Origin: Streptomyces sp. AM 2-1-1
Lineage (GTDB): Bacteria; Actinomycetota; Actinomycetes; Streptomycetales; Streptomycetaceae
DNA length: 64,000 bases
Reading direction: 5' to 3'
NCBI RefSeq assembly: GCF_029167645.1
Contig: NZ_CP119147.1
Location: 5,598,501 to 5,662,500 of the forward strand
Positions 23,237 to 31,890 of this stretch are shown one piece after another. The position numbers and the translations under genes were made by a program. The first letter of the stretch is position 1, and each line of letters begins with the position of its first letter. The notes beneath the pieces were generated by a model. It was not told the origin of the DNA and ran no database searches. It saw nothing but the letters and a program-made list of their open reading frames with translations.

Positions 23237-23269
23237 GGAATTACATCTCCTACTAGTCGTATGAGTGCG

Positions 23270-25357
23270 TCAGCGCGCGGCGGCGTCGAGGGATTCCCGG
23301 GCGGCGGCGACCACGTGCTCGGGAGTGAACCCGAACTCGCGGAAGAGCACCTTCGCGTCGGCCGAGGCACCGAAGTGCTCCAGCGACACGATGCGGCCCG
23401 CGTCACCCACGTACCGGTACCAGGTCAGGCCGATGCCCGCCTCGACGGCGACCCGGGCCTTCACGGCCTTCGGCAGGACGCTCTCGCGGTACTCCGGGGT
23501 CTGCTCCTCGAACCACTCGACGCACGGCATCGAGACGACCCGGGTCGGCACACCGGCCGCCTGGAGCTGCTCGCGCGCCTCGACGGCGAGGTGCACCTCG
23601 GAACCGGTGCCGATGAGGACGACCTGCGGCTCGCCGCCGTCGGCCTCGAAGAGCACGTAGCCGCCCTTGGCCGCGTCCTCGTTCGCCTCGTACGTGGGCA
23701 CGCCCTGGCGGGTGAGCGCCAGACCGTGCGGGGCGCCCTTGCCGAAGACCTTGGTCCAGCGGCGCAGGATCTCGCGCCAGGCGATGGCGGTCTCGTTGGC
23801 GTCGGCAGGGCGCACGACGTTCAGGCCCGGGATGGCGCGGAGCGACGCGATGTGCTCGACCGGCTGGTGCGTCGGGCCGTCCTCGCCCAGACCGATGGAG
23901 TCGTGGGTCCAGACGTACGTCACCGGCAGGTGCATCAGCGCGGAGAGCCGGACGGCGTTGCGCATGTAGTCCGAGAACACCAGGAAGGTGCCGCCGTAGA
24001 CGCGGGTGTTGCCGTGCAGCGCGATGCCGTTCATCTCCGCGGCCATGGAGTGCTCGCGGATGCCGAAGTGGATCGTGCGGCCGTAGGGGTTCGCCTCGGG
24101 CAGCGGGTTGCCGGCCGGGAGGAACGACGACGACTTGTCGATCGTGGTGTTGTTCGAGCCGGCGAGGTCGGCGGAGCCGCCCCACAGCTCGGGGATCACG
24201 TCACCGAGGGACTGGAGCACCTTGCCGGACGCGGCACGGGTCGCGACGGCCTTGCCGGCCTCGAAGACGGGGAGCTTCTCCTCCCAGCCCGCGGGCAGCT
24301 CGCCGGCGTTGATCCGGTCGAACTCGGCGGCGCGCTCCGGGTTGGCGGTGCGCCAGGCGGCGAAGGACTTCTCCCACTCGGCCTTGGCGTCGCGGCCGCG
24401 GTCCAGCGCCTCGCGGGTGTGCGCGATGACCTCGTCGGAGACCTCGAAGGTCTTCTCCGGGTCGAAGCCGAGGACCTTCTTGGTCGCGGCGACCTCGTCG
24501 TCGCCGAGCGCCGAGCCGTGCGCGGCCTCGGTGTTCTGGGCGTGCGGGGCGGGCCAGGCGATGATCGAGCGGGCCGCGATGAACGAGGGGCGCTCCGTCT
24601 CGGCCTTGGCCGCCAGCAGCGCCTTGTAGAGGCCCGCCGGGTCCAGGTCGCCGTTGGCCTGCTGCTCGACGCGCTGGACGTGCCAGCCGTACGCCTCGTA
24701 CCGCTTGAGGGTGTCCTCGGAGACCGCGGTCTCCGTGTCGCCCTCGATCGAGATGTGGTTGTCGTCCCAGAGCAGCGTCAGGTTGCCGAGCTTCTGGTGG
24801 CCGGCCATCGAGGACGCCTCGGCGGAGATGCCCTCCTGGAGACAGCCGTCACCGGCGATGACCCAGATGTCGTGGTCGAAGGGCGAGGTGCCGGGGGCCG
24901 CGTCCGGGTCGAACAGACCGCGCTCGTAGCGGGCGGCCATGGCCATGCCGACGGCGTTGGCGACACCCTGGCCGAGCGGGCCGGTGGTGGTCTCCACGCC
25001 GGTGGTGTGGCCGTACTCCGGGTGGCCCGGGGTCTTCGAGCCCCAGGTGCGGAAGGCCTTCAGGTCGTCCAGCTCCAGGCCGTAACCGGCCAGGTAGAGC
25101 TGGATGTACAGAGTCAGGCTGGAGTGACCCGCGGACAGCACGAAACGGTCGCGGCCCGTCCAGTCGGCGTCGGCGGGGTCGTGCCGCATCACCTTCTGGA
25201 AGAGGGTGTAGGCGGCCGGCGCCAGGCTCATCGCCGTGCCCGGGTGGCCGTTTCCGACCTTCTGTACGGCGTCGGCCGCGAGGACGCGAGCGGTGTCCAC
25301 CGCCCGCTGGTCCAATTCGGTCCACTGGAGGTCTGTGGTGGTCGGCTTGGTGCTCAC
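23270..25357 (-). CDS. tkt: Transketolase
   Basis: A 695-residue thiamine-diphosphate enzyme transferring two-carbon units in the pentose phosphate pathway. It shows NGHPGTAMSLAPAAY near residue 36, GPLGQGVANAVGMA near 126, the cofactor motif GDGCLQEGISAEASS near 168, GIREHSMAAEMNGIALHG near 430 and THDSIGLGEDGPTHQPVEHIASLRAIP near 474. The GTG start at 25357 is followed by STKPTTTDLQW. It is the first gene of the operon; its promoter must lie in the divergent gap to ctaB. Confidence 0.98.
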   Translation of the reverse strand: MSTKPTTTDLQWTELDQRAVDTARVLAADAVQKVGNGHPGTAMSLAPAAYTLFQKVMRHDPADADWTGRDRFVLSAGHSSLTLYIQLYLAGYGLELDDLKAFRTWGSKTPGHPEYGHTTGVETTTGPLGQGVANAVGMAMAARYERGLFDPDAAPGTSPFDHDIWVIAGDGCLQEGISAEASSMAGHQKLGNLTLLWDDNHISIEGDTETAVSEDTLKRYEAYGWHVQRVEQQANGDLDPAGLYKALLAAKAETERPSFIAARSIIAWPAPHAQNTEAAHGSALGDDEVAATKKVLGFDPEKTFEVSDEVIAHTREALDRGRDAKAEWEKSFAAWRTANPERAAEFDRINAGELPAGWEEKLPVFEAGKAVATRAASGKVLQSLGDVIPELWGGSADLAGSNNTTIDKSSSFLPAGNPLPEANPYGRTIHFGIREHSMAAEMNGIALHGNTRVYGGTFLVFSDYMRNAVRLSALMHLPVTYVWTHDSIGLGEDGPTHQPVEHIASLRAIPGLNVVRPADANETAIAWREILRRWTKVFGKGAPHGLALTRQGVPTYEANEDAAKGGYVLFEADGGEPQVVLIGTGSEVHLAVEAREQLQAAGVPTRVVSMPCVEWFEEQTPEYRESVLPKAVKARVAVEAGIGLTWYRYVGDAGRIVSLEHFGASADAKVLFREFGFTPEHVVAAARESLDAAAR

Positions 25358-25766
25358 CCTGAGTCAGGGCTCCTCTCCACTGTTCGGAAAACCGGGGGCT
25401 GGTGACCGCACCGGACGTTCTTGAGCCTACCCCCGTAACAGCAAGGGATTTCCGGTCGTATTCCAGGGTGCGCGGCATCGGCGGAGTTCGCCTTCCGTAT
25501 GAGCGGGACGGTTCTCCATTGGGCTTCTCCAATGAGCGTGACCAGCGACTTCTGTGCTTCTCGCACGAGCGGCGCACCTCTCGTCGGAGCCCTTTGCGGC
25601 GGGGCGCTCGAAAGGGCGTCGCCCCGCCCCGGTCGCGCCACCCCAACACGAGTCCACCCCCGCGAAGGACGGCCTGTCCCCAACGTCTACAGTGGTCTGG
25701 TTCGCGCAAGTCTTTACCGGGCCCTCACGCCCGGTGCTTGCTGGGATTTCTCTGTCAGGGGTGTGC
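25358..25766. promoter_or_regulatory. Divergent tkt/ctaB upstream region (no gene seen)
   Basis: Open frames here have no homology-like features and poor codon bias. The region is AT-richer than its surroundings. An inverted repeat CATTGG-N6-CCAATG lies at 25517-25534. TACAGT, about 75 bases before ctaB, may be its -10. AGGGG precedes the GTG at 25767. Confidence 0.4.
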
Positions 25767-26714
25767 GTGACGGCCGTCGAGTCCCGACCCGCAGGGGTCG
25801 CCTTGACTCCGAGCCCAGGGGGCCATCGCCCGTACGGGGCCCGCATCAAGGCATTCGTGGCGCTGACGAAGCCGCGGATCATCGAGCTGTTGCTCATCAC
25901 CACCGTTCCGGTGATGTTCCTGGCCGCTCAGGGTGTGCCCGATCTGTGGCTCGTCCTCGCAACCACCATCGGCGGATTCATCTCCGCGGGCGGTGCGAAT
26001 GCGCTCAACATGTACATCGACCGCGACATCGACGCGTTGATGGACCGTACGTCGCAGCGACCGCTGGTCACCGGAATGGTGAGCCCGCGCGAGTGCCTGG
26101 CCTTCGGGATCACCCTCGGGGTCGTCTCCACCGTCTGGTTCGGTCTGCTGGTCAACTGGCTCTCCGCGGCCCTCAGCCTCGGCGCGCTGCTCTTCTACGT
26201 CGTCGTCTACACGATGCTGCTGAAGCGCCGGACCTCGCAGAACATCGTCTGGGGCGGGATCGCCGGCTGCATGCCGGTCCTCATCGGCTGGTCGTCGGTG
26301 ACGGACTCGGTGTCCTGGGCCGCCGTCATCCTCTTCGCGGTCATCTTCTTCTGGACGCCCCCGCACTACTGGCCGCTGTCGATGAAGGTGAAGGACGACT
26401 ACGCCCGCGTCGGCGTCCCGATGCTGCCGGTCATCGCCTCCAACCGCGTGGTCGCCCGCCAGATCGTCATCTACAGCTGGGTGATGGTGGCGGTCTCGCT
26501 GCTGCTGACCCCGCTCGGTTACACCGGCTGGTTCTACACCGTGGTGGCGCTGCTCTCGGGCGGCTTCTGGCTCTGGGAGGCGCACGGCCTGCAGAACCGG
26601 GCCAAGGCCGGCGTCGCCGGTGCCAAGCTGAAGGAGATGCGGCTGTTCCACTGGTCCATCACCTATGTCTCGCTCCTCTTCGTCGCCGTCGCGGTGGACC
26701 CCTTCCTCCGCTGA
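25767..26714 (+). CDS. ctaB: Protoheme IX farnesyltransferase (heme O synthase)
   Basis: A 315-residue polytopic UbiA-family membrane enzyme attaching a farnesyl group to heme B to give heme O. It shows [20 protein letters not shown] near residue 31, the prenyl-diphosphate site [18 protein letters not shown] near 77, and [27 protein letters not shown] near 196. About nine helices are expected. GTG 25767 is chosen over GTG 25761 because AGGGG is then 5 bases upstream. Its product feeds CtaA, encoded nearby, for cytochrome oxidase. Confidence 0.96.
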   Translation: MTAVESRPAGVALTPSPGGHRPYGARIKAFVALTKPRIIELLLITTVPVMFLAAQGVPDLWLVLATTIGGFISAGGANALNMYIDRDIDALMDRTSQRPLVTGMVSPRECLAFGITLGVVSTVWFGLLVNWLSAALSLGALLFYVVVYTMLLKRRTSQNIVWGGIAGCMPVLIGWSSVTDSVSWAAVILFAVIFFWTPPHYWPLSMKVKDDYARVGVPMLPVIASNRVVARQIVIYSWVMVAVSLLLTPLGYTGWFYTVVALLSGGFWLWEAHGLQNRAKAGVAGAKLKEMRLFHWSITYVSLLFVAVAVDPFLR

Positions 26715-26730
26715 CCGCAGACTCTCGCCG

Positions 26731-26770
26731 ACGGGCGGGTGACGTGGCCCAGGCCACGTCACCCGCCCGT
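26731..26770 (+). terminator. Perfect 19-bp inverted repeat after ctaB
   Basis: ACGGGCGGGTGACGTGGCC (26731-26749) and its exact complement (26752-26770) are separated by only CA. It starts 16 bases after the ctaB stop and ends 22 bases before the next -10-like box. A terminator is the simplest reading; an operator for the following gene is possible. Confidence 0.75.
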
Positions 26771-26805
26771 CGCCCGTCGCGCTACCCATCGGTAGCATCC
26801 TGTCC

Positions 26806-27171
26806 ATGGCAGAGACCGATGAGACCCAGGTGACCCAGCAGGTGGACGGCAAGCGGGAAGCCCGCGACGCGCGCAGGGCGGCCCGGCTCGCCAAGGAGAT
26901 CCGTACCTTCGCCGAGGCGCACGGCGGCGCGGAGGGACAGCTGGCATACCTCGGCCAGGCGGGCACCCGGATCGTCCTGGTGGGCGAGGACGGCGGCTGG
27001 GGCGACCTCGTCGCCCCCTCGCACGCGGTCGCCGAGAGCGCCGCGCAGAAGTCGGGCCTCACGCTGCACGAGAGCTTCGACGGCGACTTCGCGGCGAAGG
27101 TCCGCACCGGCCCGTACGAGTGGACCCGGATGGCGGGCATCCAGGTGGGCGGCCCCGCCAACCGGGACTGA
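26806..27171 (+). CDS. Small conserved actinobacterial protein, function unknown
   Basis: A 121-residue soluble protein that I cannot name. A charged, helical N-terminus (KREARDARRAARLAKEIRTFAEAHGG) leads to a mixed region (QLAYLGQAGTRIVLVGEDGGWGDLVAPSH) and ends TGPYEWTRMAGIQVGG. There is no signal or membrane segment. No Shine-Dalgarno is seen; TAGCAT (26793-26798) stands 7 bases before the ATG, so a leaderless transcript is likely. It is bounded by two strong hairpins and is thus a single-gene unit. Confidence 0.8.
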   Translation: MAETDETQVTQQVDGKREARDARRAARLAKEIRTFAEAHGGAEGQLAYLGQAGTRIVLVGEDGGWGDLVAPSHAVAESAAQKSGLTLHESFDGDFAAKVRTGPYEWTRMAGIQVGGPANRD

Positions 27172-27192
27172 GGACCCGGCACGGACACGCGG

Positions 27193-27236
27193 GGGGCGCG
27201 GACCCGGGCGGTCACTGCCGCCCGGGTCCGCGCCCC
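27193..27236. terminator. Bidirectional terminator, perfect 19-bp stem
   Basis: GGGGCGCGGACCCGGGCGG (27193-27211) pairs exactly with 27218-27236 around TCACTG. It lies between two convergent genes, 21 bases after one stop and 1 base before the other. Confidence 0.88.
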
Positions 27237-27237
27237 G

Positions 27238-27984
27238 TCAGCGGGCCATCAGTGCGAAGACGCCCCAGCCGAGGTGCTCCCGCGTCCAGCGCGCGTAGCG
27301 GGCGGGCGCGGTGGTGAGTTCGGCACGGACCTCGGCGGCCATCGCGTCGCCGGGGTTGGCGTCCAGCCAGCGCCGGAGGCTGAGCCACTGCGCCGCCTGG
27401 TACCGGTCCCAGCTGTCCTGGGACGCGAGCACCATCTCCACGACGTCGTACCCGAGAGCGCCGAACCGCTCGATCAGCTCCGGCAGGACCAGGAAATCGT
27501 CCCTGCCGGCACCGAGGCAGGCCCGGGCGGTCTCCTCGTCCGGCACGTCCCGGCGCCAGAACGGCTCACCGATCAGCATCAGACCGCCGGGACGCAGGCT
27601 GCGGGCCAGCAGTTCGGCGGTGCCGGCCACACCGCCCCCGATCCAGGTGGCACCCAGGCACGCGACGAGGTCGACCGGTTCGTCCGCGACGTGACCGGAG
27701 GCGTCGCCGTGCACGAAGGTGACCCGGTCGGCGACGCCGAGTGCGCCCGCGCGGGCGCGGGCCCGCTCGGTGAAGACGGTGCTGATGTCCACCCCGGTGC
27801 CGGTGACGCCGTGGTCGCGGGCCCAGGTGCAGAGCATCTCGCCCGAACCACTGGCGAGATCGAGGGCGCGCGTTCCGGGCGCCAGGCGCAGGGCCTCGCC
27901 CAGGGCGGCGAGCTTGCCCGGGGTGAACGGGTTGTGGATGCGGTGGTCACCCTCGCGGAGGGTGTGGATGCGTGGAAGATCCAC
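27238..27984 (-). CDS. Class I SAM-dependent methyltransferase
   Basis: A 248-residue protein with the SAM-binding motif I LDLASGSGEMLCTWA (near residue 41), acidic motif II GTGVDIS (near 62) and DLVACLGATWIGGG, followed by LLARSLRPGGLMLIGEPFW. The fold is that of small-molecule methyltransferases; the substrate is not evident. It has no operon partner and ends at the shared bidirectional terminator. Confidence 0.85.
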   Translation of the reverse strand: MDLPRIHTLREGDHRIHNPFTPGKLAALGEALRLAPGTRALDLASGSGEMLCTWARDHGVTGTGVDISTVFTERARARAGALGVADRVTFVHGDASGHVADEPVDLVACLGATWIGGGVAGTAELLARSLRPGGLMLIGEPFWRRDVPDEETARACLGAGRDDFLVLPELIERFGALGYDVVEMVLASQDSWDRYQAAQWLSLRRWLDANPGDAMAAEVRAELTTAPARYARWTREHLGWGVFALMAR

Positions 27985-28124
27985 GGGAGGTGCCCCTTGG
28001 GGTCGAAGAGATGAGGGCCGTGGGGGAGGACAGCGGGCCGGAGCCTGCCGCCGCGGTGCGGACCGTCATCTCGCATACACCTCGTTCTACGCCTGCGGGT
28101 CGGTGACCCGCACACGCTAGGCCC

Positions 28125-28162
28125 GTCCGGGCCGGGGCACCACCGGTTTTCCCGGCCCGGAC
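28125..28162 (-). terminator. Terminator of ctaA
   Basis: GTCCGGGCCGGG (28125-28136) pairs with CCCGGCCCGGAC (28151-28162) with a 14-base loop, 5 bases past the ctaA stop in its direction of transcription. Confidence 0.75.
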
Positions 28163-28167
28163 ACCGC

Positions 28168-29175
28168 CTAGACGGCCGTCAGCGCCCCGCCGGACCGGGG
28201 GAGCGGCGCATCGGCGACCGCCACCGGGCGTTCCCGCTGGGCGAGCAGGACCCGCAGGACCCAGATCCAGACCAGGCAGGCGCCCACCATGTGCAGGCCC
28301 ACCAGGATCTCCGGGGTGTCCAGGAAGTACTGGACGTACCCGATGACGCCCTGGCCCATCAGCACGAGGAAGAGCTCGCCGGCGCGGCGGCGCGGTCCCG
28401 GGGGGGCGTCGACCGCCTTCAGGACGAACCACAGCGCCAGGGTCAGCGCGACCACGACCCAGGCGAGGTCCGCGTGGAGCTGGCTGATCAGCTTCCAGTC
28501 GATCGGGATGCGGTGCACGTCGCTGGAGTCGCCCGCGTGCCGGCCCGCCCCGGTCACCACCGTGCCGACGGCTACCAGCAGGCCCGAGGCCACCACCAGG
28601 ATCCAGGTCAGCTGCGAGACGGCCTTGCCGACCAGCGGCTTCGGCGCGCCGTCGCCCTCACCGGTCCGGTGGTGCATCACCACGGCGACGGTGATCAGGG
28701 CGGCGGAGAGGAGGAAGTGCGCGGCCACGGTGTAGGGGTTGAGGCCGACCAGGACCACGACGCCGCCGAGGACGGCGTTGCCCATGACCACCCAGAACTG
28801 GGCCCAGCCGAGCCGGGTGAGGCCGCGGCGCCGGGGCTTGAGGGCACGGGCCGCGACGATCGCCCAGCCGACCGCCGCGCAGAGCACGTACGTCAGCATC
28901 CGGTTGCCGAACTCGATGACTCCGTGGAAGCCCATCTCGCTCGTCGTCGTCAGGCTCTCGTCGGTGCACTTGGGCCAGGTGGGGCAGCCGAGGCCGGAGC
29001 CGGTCAGCCGTACCGCGCCCCCGGTGGCGACGATGATCACCGCCATCACGACGGCGGAGAGGGCGGCCCGGCGGACGGTCCGGAGATCCGGGGTCCACCG
29101 TTCGGCGATGTACTGGAGCGGGTTCCGCGCGGCGTGAGCGACGTCGGCTCGGGTCAGCTGAGGCACGCCCACCAT
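28168..29175 (-). CDS. ctaA: Heme A synthase (COX15/CtaA family)
   Basis: A 335-residue membrane protein converting heme O to heme A for cytochrome aa3 oxidase. It has about eight transmembrane helices. It shows GGAVRLTGSGLGCPTWPKC (near residues 50-70, with the extracellular Cys pair) and heme-ligand His residues in GFHGVIEFGNRM, NPYTVAAHFLLSA, SQLHADLAWV and VGLHMVGA. ATG 29175 (MVGVPQLTRADV) is chosen over the longer reading because homology starts there. It lies 95 bases after an ABC exporter in the same direction, an arrangement I also recall in mycobacteria. Confidence 0.94.
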   Translation of the reverse strand: MVGVPQLTRADVAHAARNPLQYIAERWTPDLRTVRRAALSAVVMAVIIVATGGAVRLTGSGLGCPTWPKCTDESLTTTSEMGFHGVIEFGNRMLTYVLCAAVGWAIVAARALKPRRRGLTRLGWAQFWVVMGNAVLGGVVVLVGLNPYTVAAHFLLSAALITVAVVMHHRTGEGDGAPKPLVGKAVSQLTWILVVASGLLVAVGTVVTGAGRHAGDSSDVHRIPIDWKLISQLHADLAWVVVALTLALWFVLKAVDAPPGPRRRAGELFLVLMGQGVIGYVQYFLDTPEILVGLHMVGACLVWIWVLRVLLAQRERPVAVADAPLPRSGGALTAV

Positions 29176-29270
29176 CGTAAGCGGCAGCTTGTGCAAGCTT
29201 TCACGAGGGGGACGAGTCACCCCGAAGTGTCACCCCCGACCGTTACCGGCGAGGACGCCCCCGGCCCCGC

Positions 29271-30038
29271 TCACTCCCAGCGGAAGAACTTCGCCGCCGC
29301 GCCGAGGCCGAGCACCGACCAGAGCGACAGGACGCCCAGATCGCCCCAGGGGACGCCCGCGCCGTGCTGGAGCACGTCCCGCAGCCCGTCCGAGAGCGCC
29401 GCGATCGGCAGCAGGCCGAGCACCGACGCCACCGCGTCCGGGAACTTCTCCATCGGCACCACCACCCCGCCGCCGACCAGCAGCAGCAGGAAGACCAGGT
29501 TGGCCGCGGCGAGGGTCGCCTCCGCCTTCAGCGTCCCGGCCATCAGCAGGCCCAGCCCCGAGAACGCGGCAGTGCCCAGCACCACCAGGAGCAGCACGGA
29601 GAGGGGGTTGCCGTGCGGGGACCAGCCGAGGGCGAAGGCGATCGCCGTCAGCAGGACCACCTGGAGCACCTCGGTCACCAGGACCGACAGCGTCTTGGAG
29701 GTCATCAGCGCCCAGCGGGGCAGCGGGGAGGCGCCGAGCCGCTTCAGGACGCCGTAGCGGCGCTCGAAGCCGGTGGCGATGGCCTGGCCGGTGAAGGCCG
29801 TGGACATCACCGCGAGCGCCAGGACGCCGGGCGCCAGGAAGTCGACGGGGTCGCCGGCGCCGGTGTCCACGATGTCGACGGAGCCGAAGAGCACCAGCAG
29901 CAGCGCCGGGATGACCACCGTCAGCAGCAGCTGCTCGCCGTTGCGCAGCAGCATCCGGGTCTCCAGCGCGGTCTGCGCGGCGATCATCCGGGACAGCGGG
30001 GCGGCGCCCGGCCGCGGGGCGTACGTACCGGCGCTCAT
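29271..30038 (-). CDS. ABC-2 type transporter permease
   Basis: A 255-residue membrane protein with six hydrophobic segments (for example LLLTVVIPALLLVLFGSV and ANLVFLLLLVGGGVVVPM) and the ABC-2 features MSTAFTGQAIATGFERRYGVLKRLGASPLPR. ATG 30038 overlaps the stop of the ATPase gene (ATGA), so the two proteins are made together. It probably exports a hydrophobic compound; the substrate is unknown. Confidence 0.9.
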   Translation of the reverse strand: MSAGTYAPRPGAAPLSRMIAAQTALETRMLLRNGEQLLLTVVIPALLLVLFGSVDIVDTGAGDPVDFLAPGVLALAVMSTAFTGQAIATGFERRYGVLKRLGASPLPRWALMTSKTLSVLVTEVLQVVLLTAIAFALGWSPHGNPLSVLLLVVLGTAAFSGLGLLMAGTLKAEATLAAANLVFLLLLVGGGVVVPMEKFPDAVASVLGLLPIAALSDGLRDVLQHGAGVPWGDLGVLSLWSVLGLGAAAKFFRWE

Positions 30039-30961
30039 GCGCGCAGCTCCTTGCCGGTGAGTTCCAGGAAGACGTCCTCCAGGGTGTGCCGCTCGACGGC
30101 GATGCCGTCCGGCATGACCCCGTGCTGCGCGCACCAGGAGGTGACGGTGGCGAGCAGCTGCGGGTCGATGGTCCCGGAGATGCGGTACGTGCCGGGGACG
30201 GGTTCGGCGGCGCCCGAGCCGTCGGGCAGCGCCTTGATGAGCGAGCCGAGGTCCAGCCCGGGCCGGCCCGAGAAACGCAGGGTGTTCTCGGCGCCGCCCC
30301 GGCACAGCTCCTCGGGGCTGCCCTGGGCGACGACACGCCCGGCGTCGACGATCGCGACGTCGTCGGCGAGCTCCTCGGCCTCGTCCATGAAGTGGGTGGT
30401 GAGCACGGCGGACACGCCGTCGGCGCGCAGCTCCCGGACGAGCTCCCAGGTGGCGCGGCGGGCCTGCGGGTCGAGTCCGGCGGTGGGTTCGTCGAGGAAG
30501 ACGAGCTCCGGGCGGCCGACGACGGCCATCGCGAGCGCGAGGCGCTGCTGCTGCCCCCCGGAGAGGCGCCGGTAGGTGGTCCGGCCGCAACCGCCGAGGC
30601 CCAGGCGTTCGACGAGGGCGTCGACGTCGAGGGGGTGGGCGTGGAGCTTCGCCATGTGGCGGAGCATCTCCTCGGCGCGGGCGCCGGAGTAGACGCCGCC
30701 GGACTGGAGCATGACGCCGACGCGGGGGCGCAGCCGGGCCGCGTCGGCGACGGGGTCGAGGCCCAGGACGCGGACGGTGCCGGCGTCCGGGCGGCGGTAG
30801 CCCTCGCAGGTCTCGATCGTGGTGGTCTTGCCGGCGCCGTTGGGGCCCAGGACCGCGGTCACCGTGCCCGCCGCGACGCTCAGATCGAGTCCGTCGACGG
30901 CTGTCTTGGCGCCGTACCGCTTCACCAGGCCTTCGACCCGCACGACAGGCTCGTTGCTCAT
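30035..30961 (-). CDS. ABC transporter ATP-binding protein (DrrA-like)
   Basis: A 308-residue ATPase with Walker A GPNGAGKTTT near residue 38, Q-loop GVMLQSGG, signature LSGGQQQRLALAMAVVGRPELVFLDEPTAGLDP near 134-166 and H-switch LTTHFMDEAEEL. The C-terminal domain is of the daunorubicin-resistance (DrrA) type. It is divergent from sufR; the 173-base gap carries hairpins and a palindrome. It forms an exporter with the permease encoded downstream. Confidence 0.94.
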   Translation of the reverse strand: MSNEPVVRVEGLVKRYGAKTAVDGLDLSVAAGTVTAVLGPNGAGKTTTIETCEGYRRPDAGTVRVLGLDPVADAARLRPRVGVMLQSGGVYSGARAEEMLRHMAKLHAHPLDVDALVERLGLGGCGRTTYRRLSGGQQQRLALAMAVVGRPELVFLDEPTAGLDPQARRATWELVRELRADGVSAVLTTHFMDEAEELADDVAIVDAGRVVAQGSPEELCRGGAENTLRFSGRPGLDLGSLIKALPDGSGAAEPVPGTYRISGTIDPQLLATVTSWCAQHGVMPDGIAVERHTLEDVFLELTGKELRA

Positions 30962-31011
30962 GGCCGGTAAGTCTAAGTCCCGGGCACTCCCGCCTCCCCG
31001 GCCGGGGAGGG

Positions 31012-31040
31012 CCGGGGCCCTTGCCGGGCAAGGGTCCCGG
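31012..31040. repeat. 29-base near-perfect palindrome in the ABC/sufR gap
   Basis: CCGGGGCCCTTGCC pairs with GGCAAGGGTCCCGG around a single G, with one G-U pair. Its position between divergent genes makes a protein-binding site or a start-proximal hairpin possible; the role is unknown. Confidence 0.5.
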
Positions 31041-31048
31041 CGCCCTGC

Positions 31049-31064
31049 TTAGGTGACCCTAAGT
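31049..31064. promoter_or_regulatory. CTTAGG-N4-CCTAAG palindrome
   Basis: CTTAGGTGACCCTAAG is an exact 6-4-6 inverted repeat about 70 bases upstream of sufR. The TTAGG/CCTAA half-sites resemble those of the DmdR/IdeR iron box, but the spacing is shorter than the usual 19-bp box, so iron control is only a suggestion. Confidence 0.4.
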
Positions 31065-31098
31065 GACCAACCGCACCGTTGATCGTTCCGGACCGTGG

Positions 31099-31135
31099 TT
31101 GTCATGCCGCGCCGAATTACGCAACAATGGCGTTG
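31099..31135 (+). promoter_or_regulatory. sufR promoter with a SufR-type operator (CAAC-N6-GTTG)
   Basis: CAACAATGGCGTTG (31122-31135) matches exactly the CAAC-N6-GTTG inverted repeat known for cyanobacterial SufR. It overlaps a -10-like AACAAT (31124-31129) and the GTG start of sufR. TTGTCA (31099-31104) could be the -35, with a long 19-base spacer. Transcription would begin at or next to the GTG, so SufR bound here would block its own operon. Confidence 0.7.
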
Positions 31136-31890
31136 TGAAATACGTCGGTGAGGCTCCGCAGGAGGAACTCGCGATCGGTGAGCGCTCGACGCGCAACCGG
31201 ATCGCGCGCTCCATCCTGGACCACGGCCCCTCCACCGCCGCCGACCTCGCGCAGCGACTCGGCCTCACCCAGGCGGCCGTCCGGCGCCATCTGGACGCGC
31301 TCGGCTGCGACGGGGTCGTCGAACCCCGCGAGCAGCGGGTGTACGGCACCCGGACGCGCGGCCGCCCCGCCAAGGTCTTCGCACTGACCGACAGCGGCCG
31401 GGACGCCTTCGACCAGTCCTACGACAAGCTCGCGGCCGAGGCGCTCCGCTGGATCGCCGAGAGCGCGGGTGACGAGGCGGTCGTCGCGTTCGCCCGCTCC
31501 CGGATGGCGGCCCAGGCGGAGAAGTACCGCGCGGCGGTCGAGGCCGCCGCCCCCGGCGACCGTACGGCGGCGCTGGCCAGGGCCTTGTCCGCGGACGGGT
31601 ACGCTGCTACGGCGCGCGGCGCGCCGGGCCCCCAGCAGGGCGAACAGCTCTGCCAGCACCACTGCCCGGTCGCCCACGTCGCCGAGCAGTTCCCGCAGCT
31701 CTGCGAGGCGGAGACGGAGTTCTTCTCCGCACTGCTCGGGACCCACGTGCAGCGTCTGGCCACCCTCGCCCACGGCGACGGCGTGTGCACGACGTACGTG
31801 CCCGGGTCGGGCGGTGCCACCGAGGCCGCCACGCCCCCACAGACCACCACCTCAGTATCTGCAAGCACTGCCGGGAGGAACCCCGCATGA
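31135..31890 (+). CDS. sufR: SufR-type Fe-S transcriptional repressor of the suf operon
   Basis: A 251-residue regulator. The winged helix-turn-helix of the DeoR/ArsR type is at residues 15-85 ([23 protein letters not shown]). The second half has Cys residues in [21 protein letters not shown] and a further Cys in GDGVCTTYV, the kind of set that holds a 4Fe-4S cluster in SufR. It should repress suf when clusters are plentiful and release when they are lost. GTG 31135 is chosen because family homology ([11 protein letters not shown]) starts there; a longer reading from 31063 crosses the operator. Its stop overlaps the sufB start. Confidence 0.92.
   Translation: MKYVGEAPQEELAIGERSTRNRIARSILDHGPSTAADLAQRLGLTQAAVRRHLDALGCDGVVEPREQRVYGTRTRGRPAKVFALTDSGRDAFDQSYDKLAAEALRWIAESAGDEAVVAFARSRMAAQAEKYRAAVEAAAPGDRTAALARALSADGYAATARGAPGPQQGEQLCQHHCPVAHVAEQFPQLCEAETEFFSALLGTHVQRLATLAHGDGVCTTYVPGSGGATEAATPPQTTTSVSASTAGRNPA

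Noticed and set aside
22091..25405. 1104-residue open frame opposite tal and tkt
   Set aside because: It crosses two certain genes and the gap between them, and shows shadow composition (runs of Asp, Val, Arg, Gly).
25402..25903. Small open frames in the tkt/ctaB gap
   Set aside because: No ribosome-binding site, mixed codon use and no family-like text; better explained as a promoter region.
31049..31064. Canonical iron box (19 bp) upstream of sufR
   Set aside because: The half-sites TTAGG and CCTAA are present, but the spacing is too short for the standard DmdR/IdeR site, so it is listed only as a palindrome.
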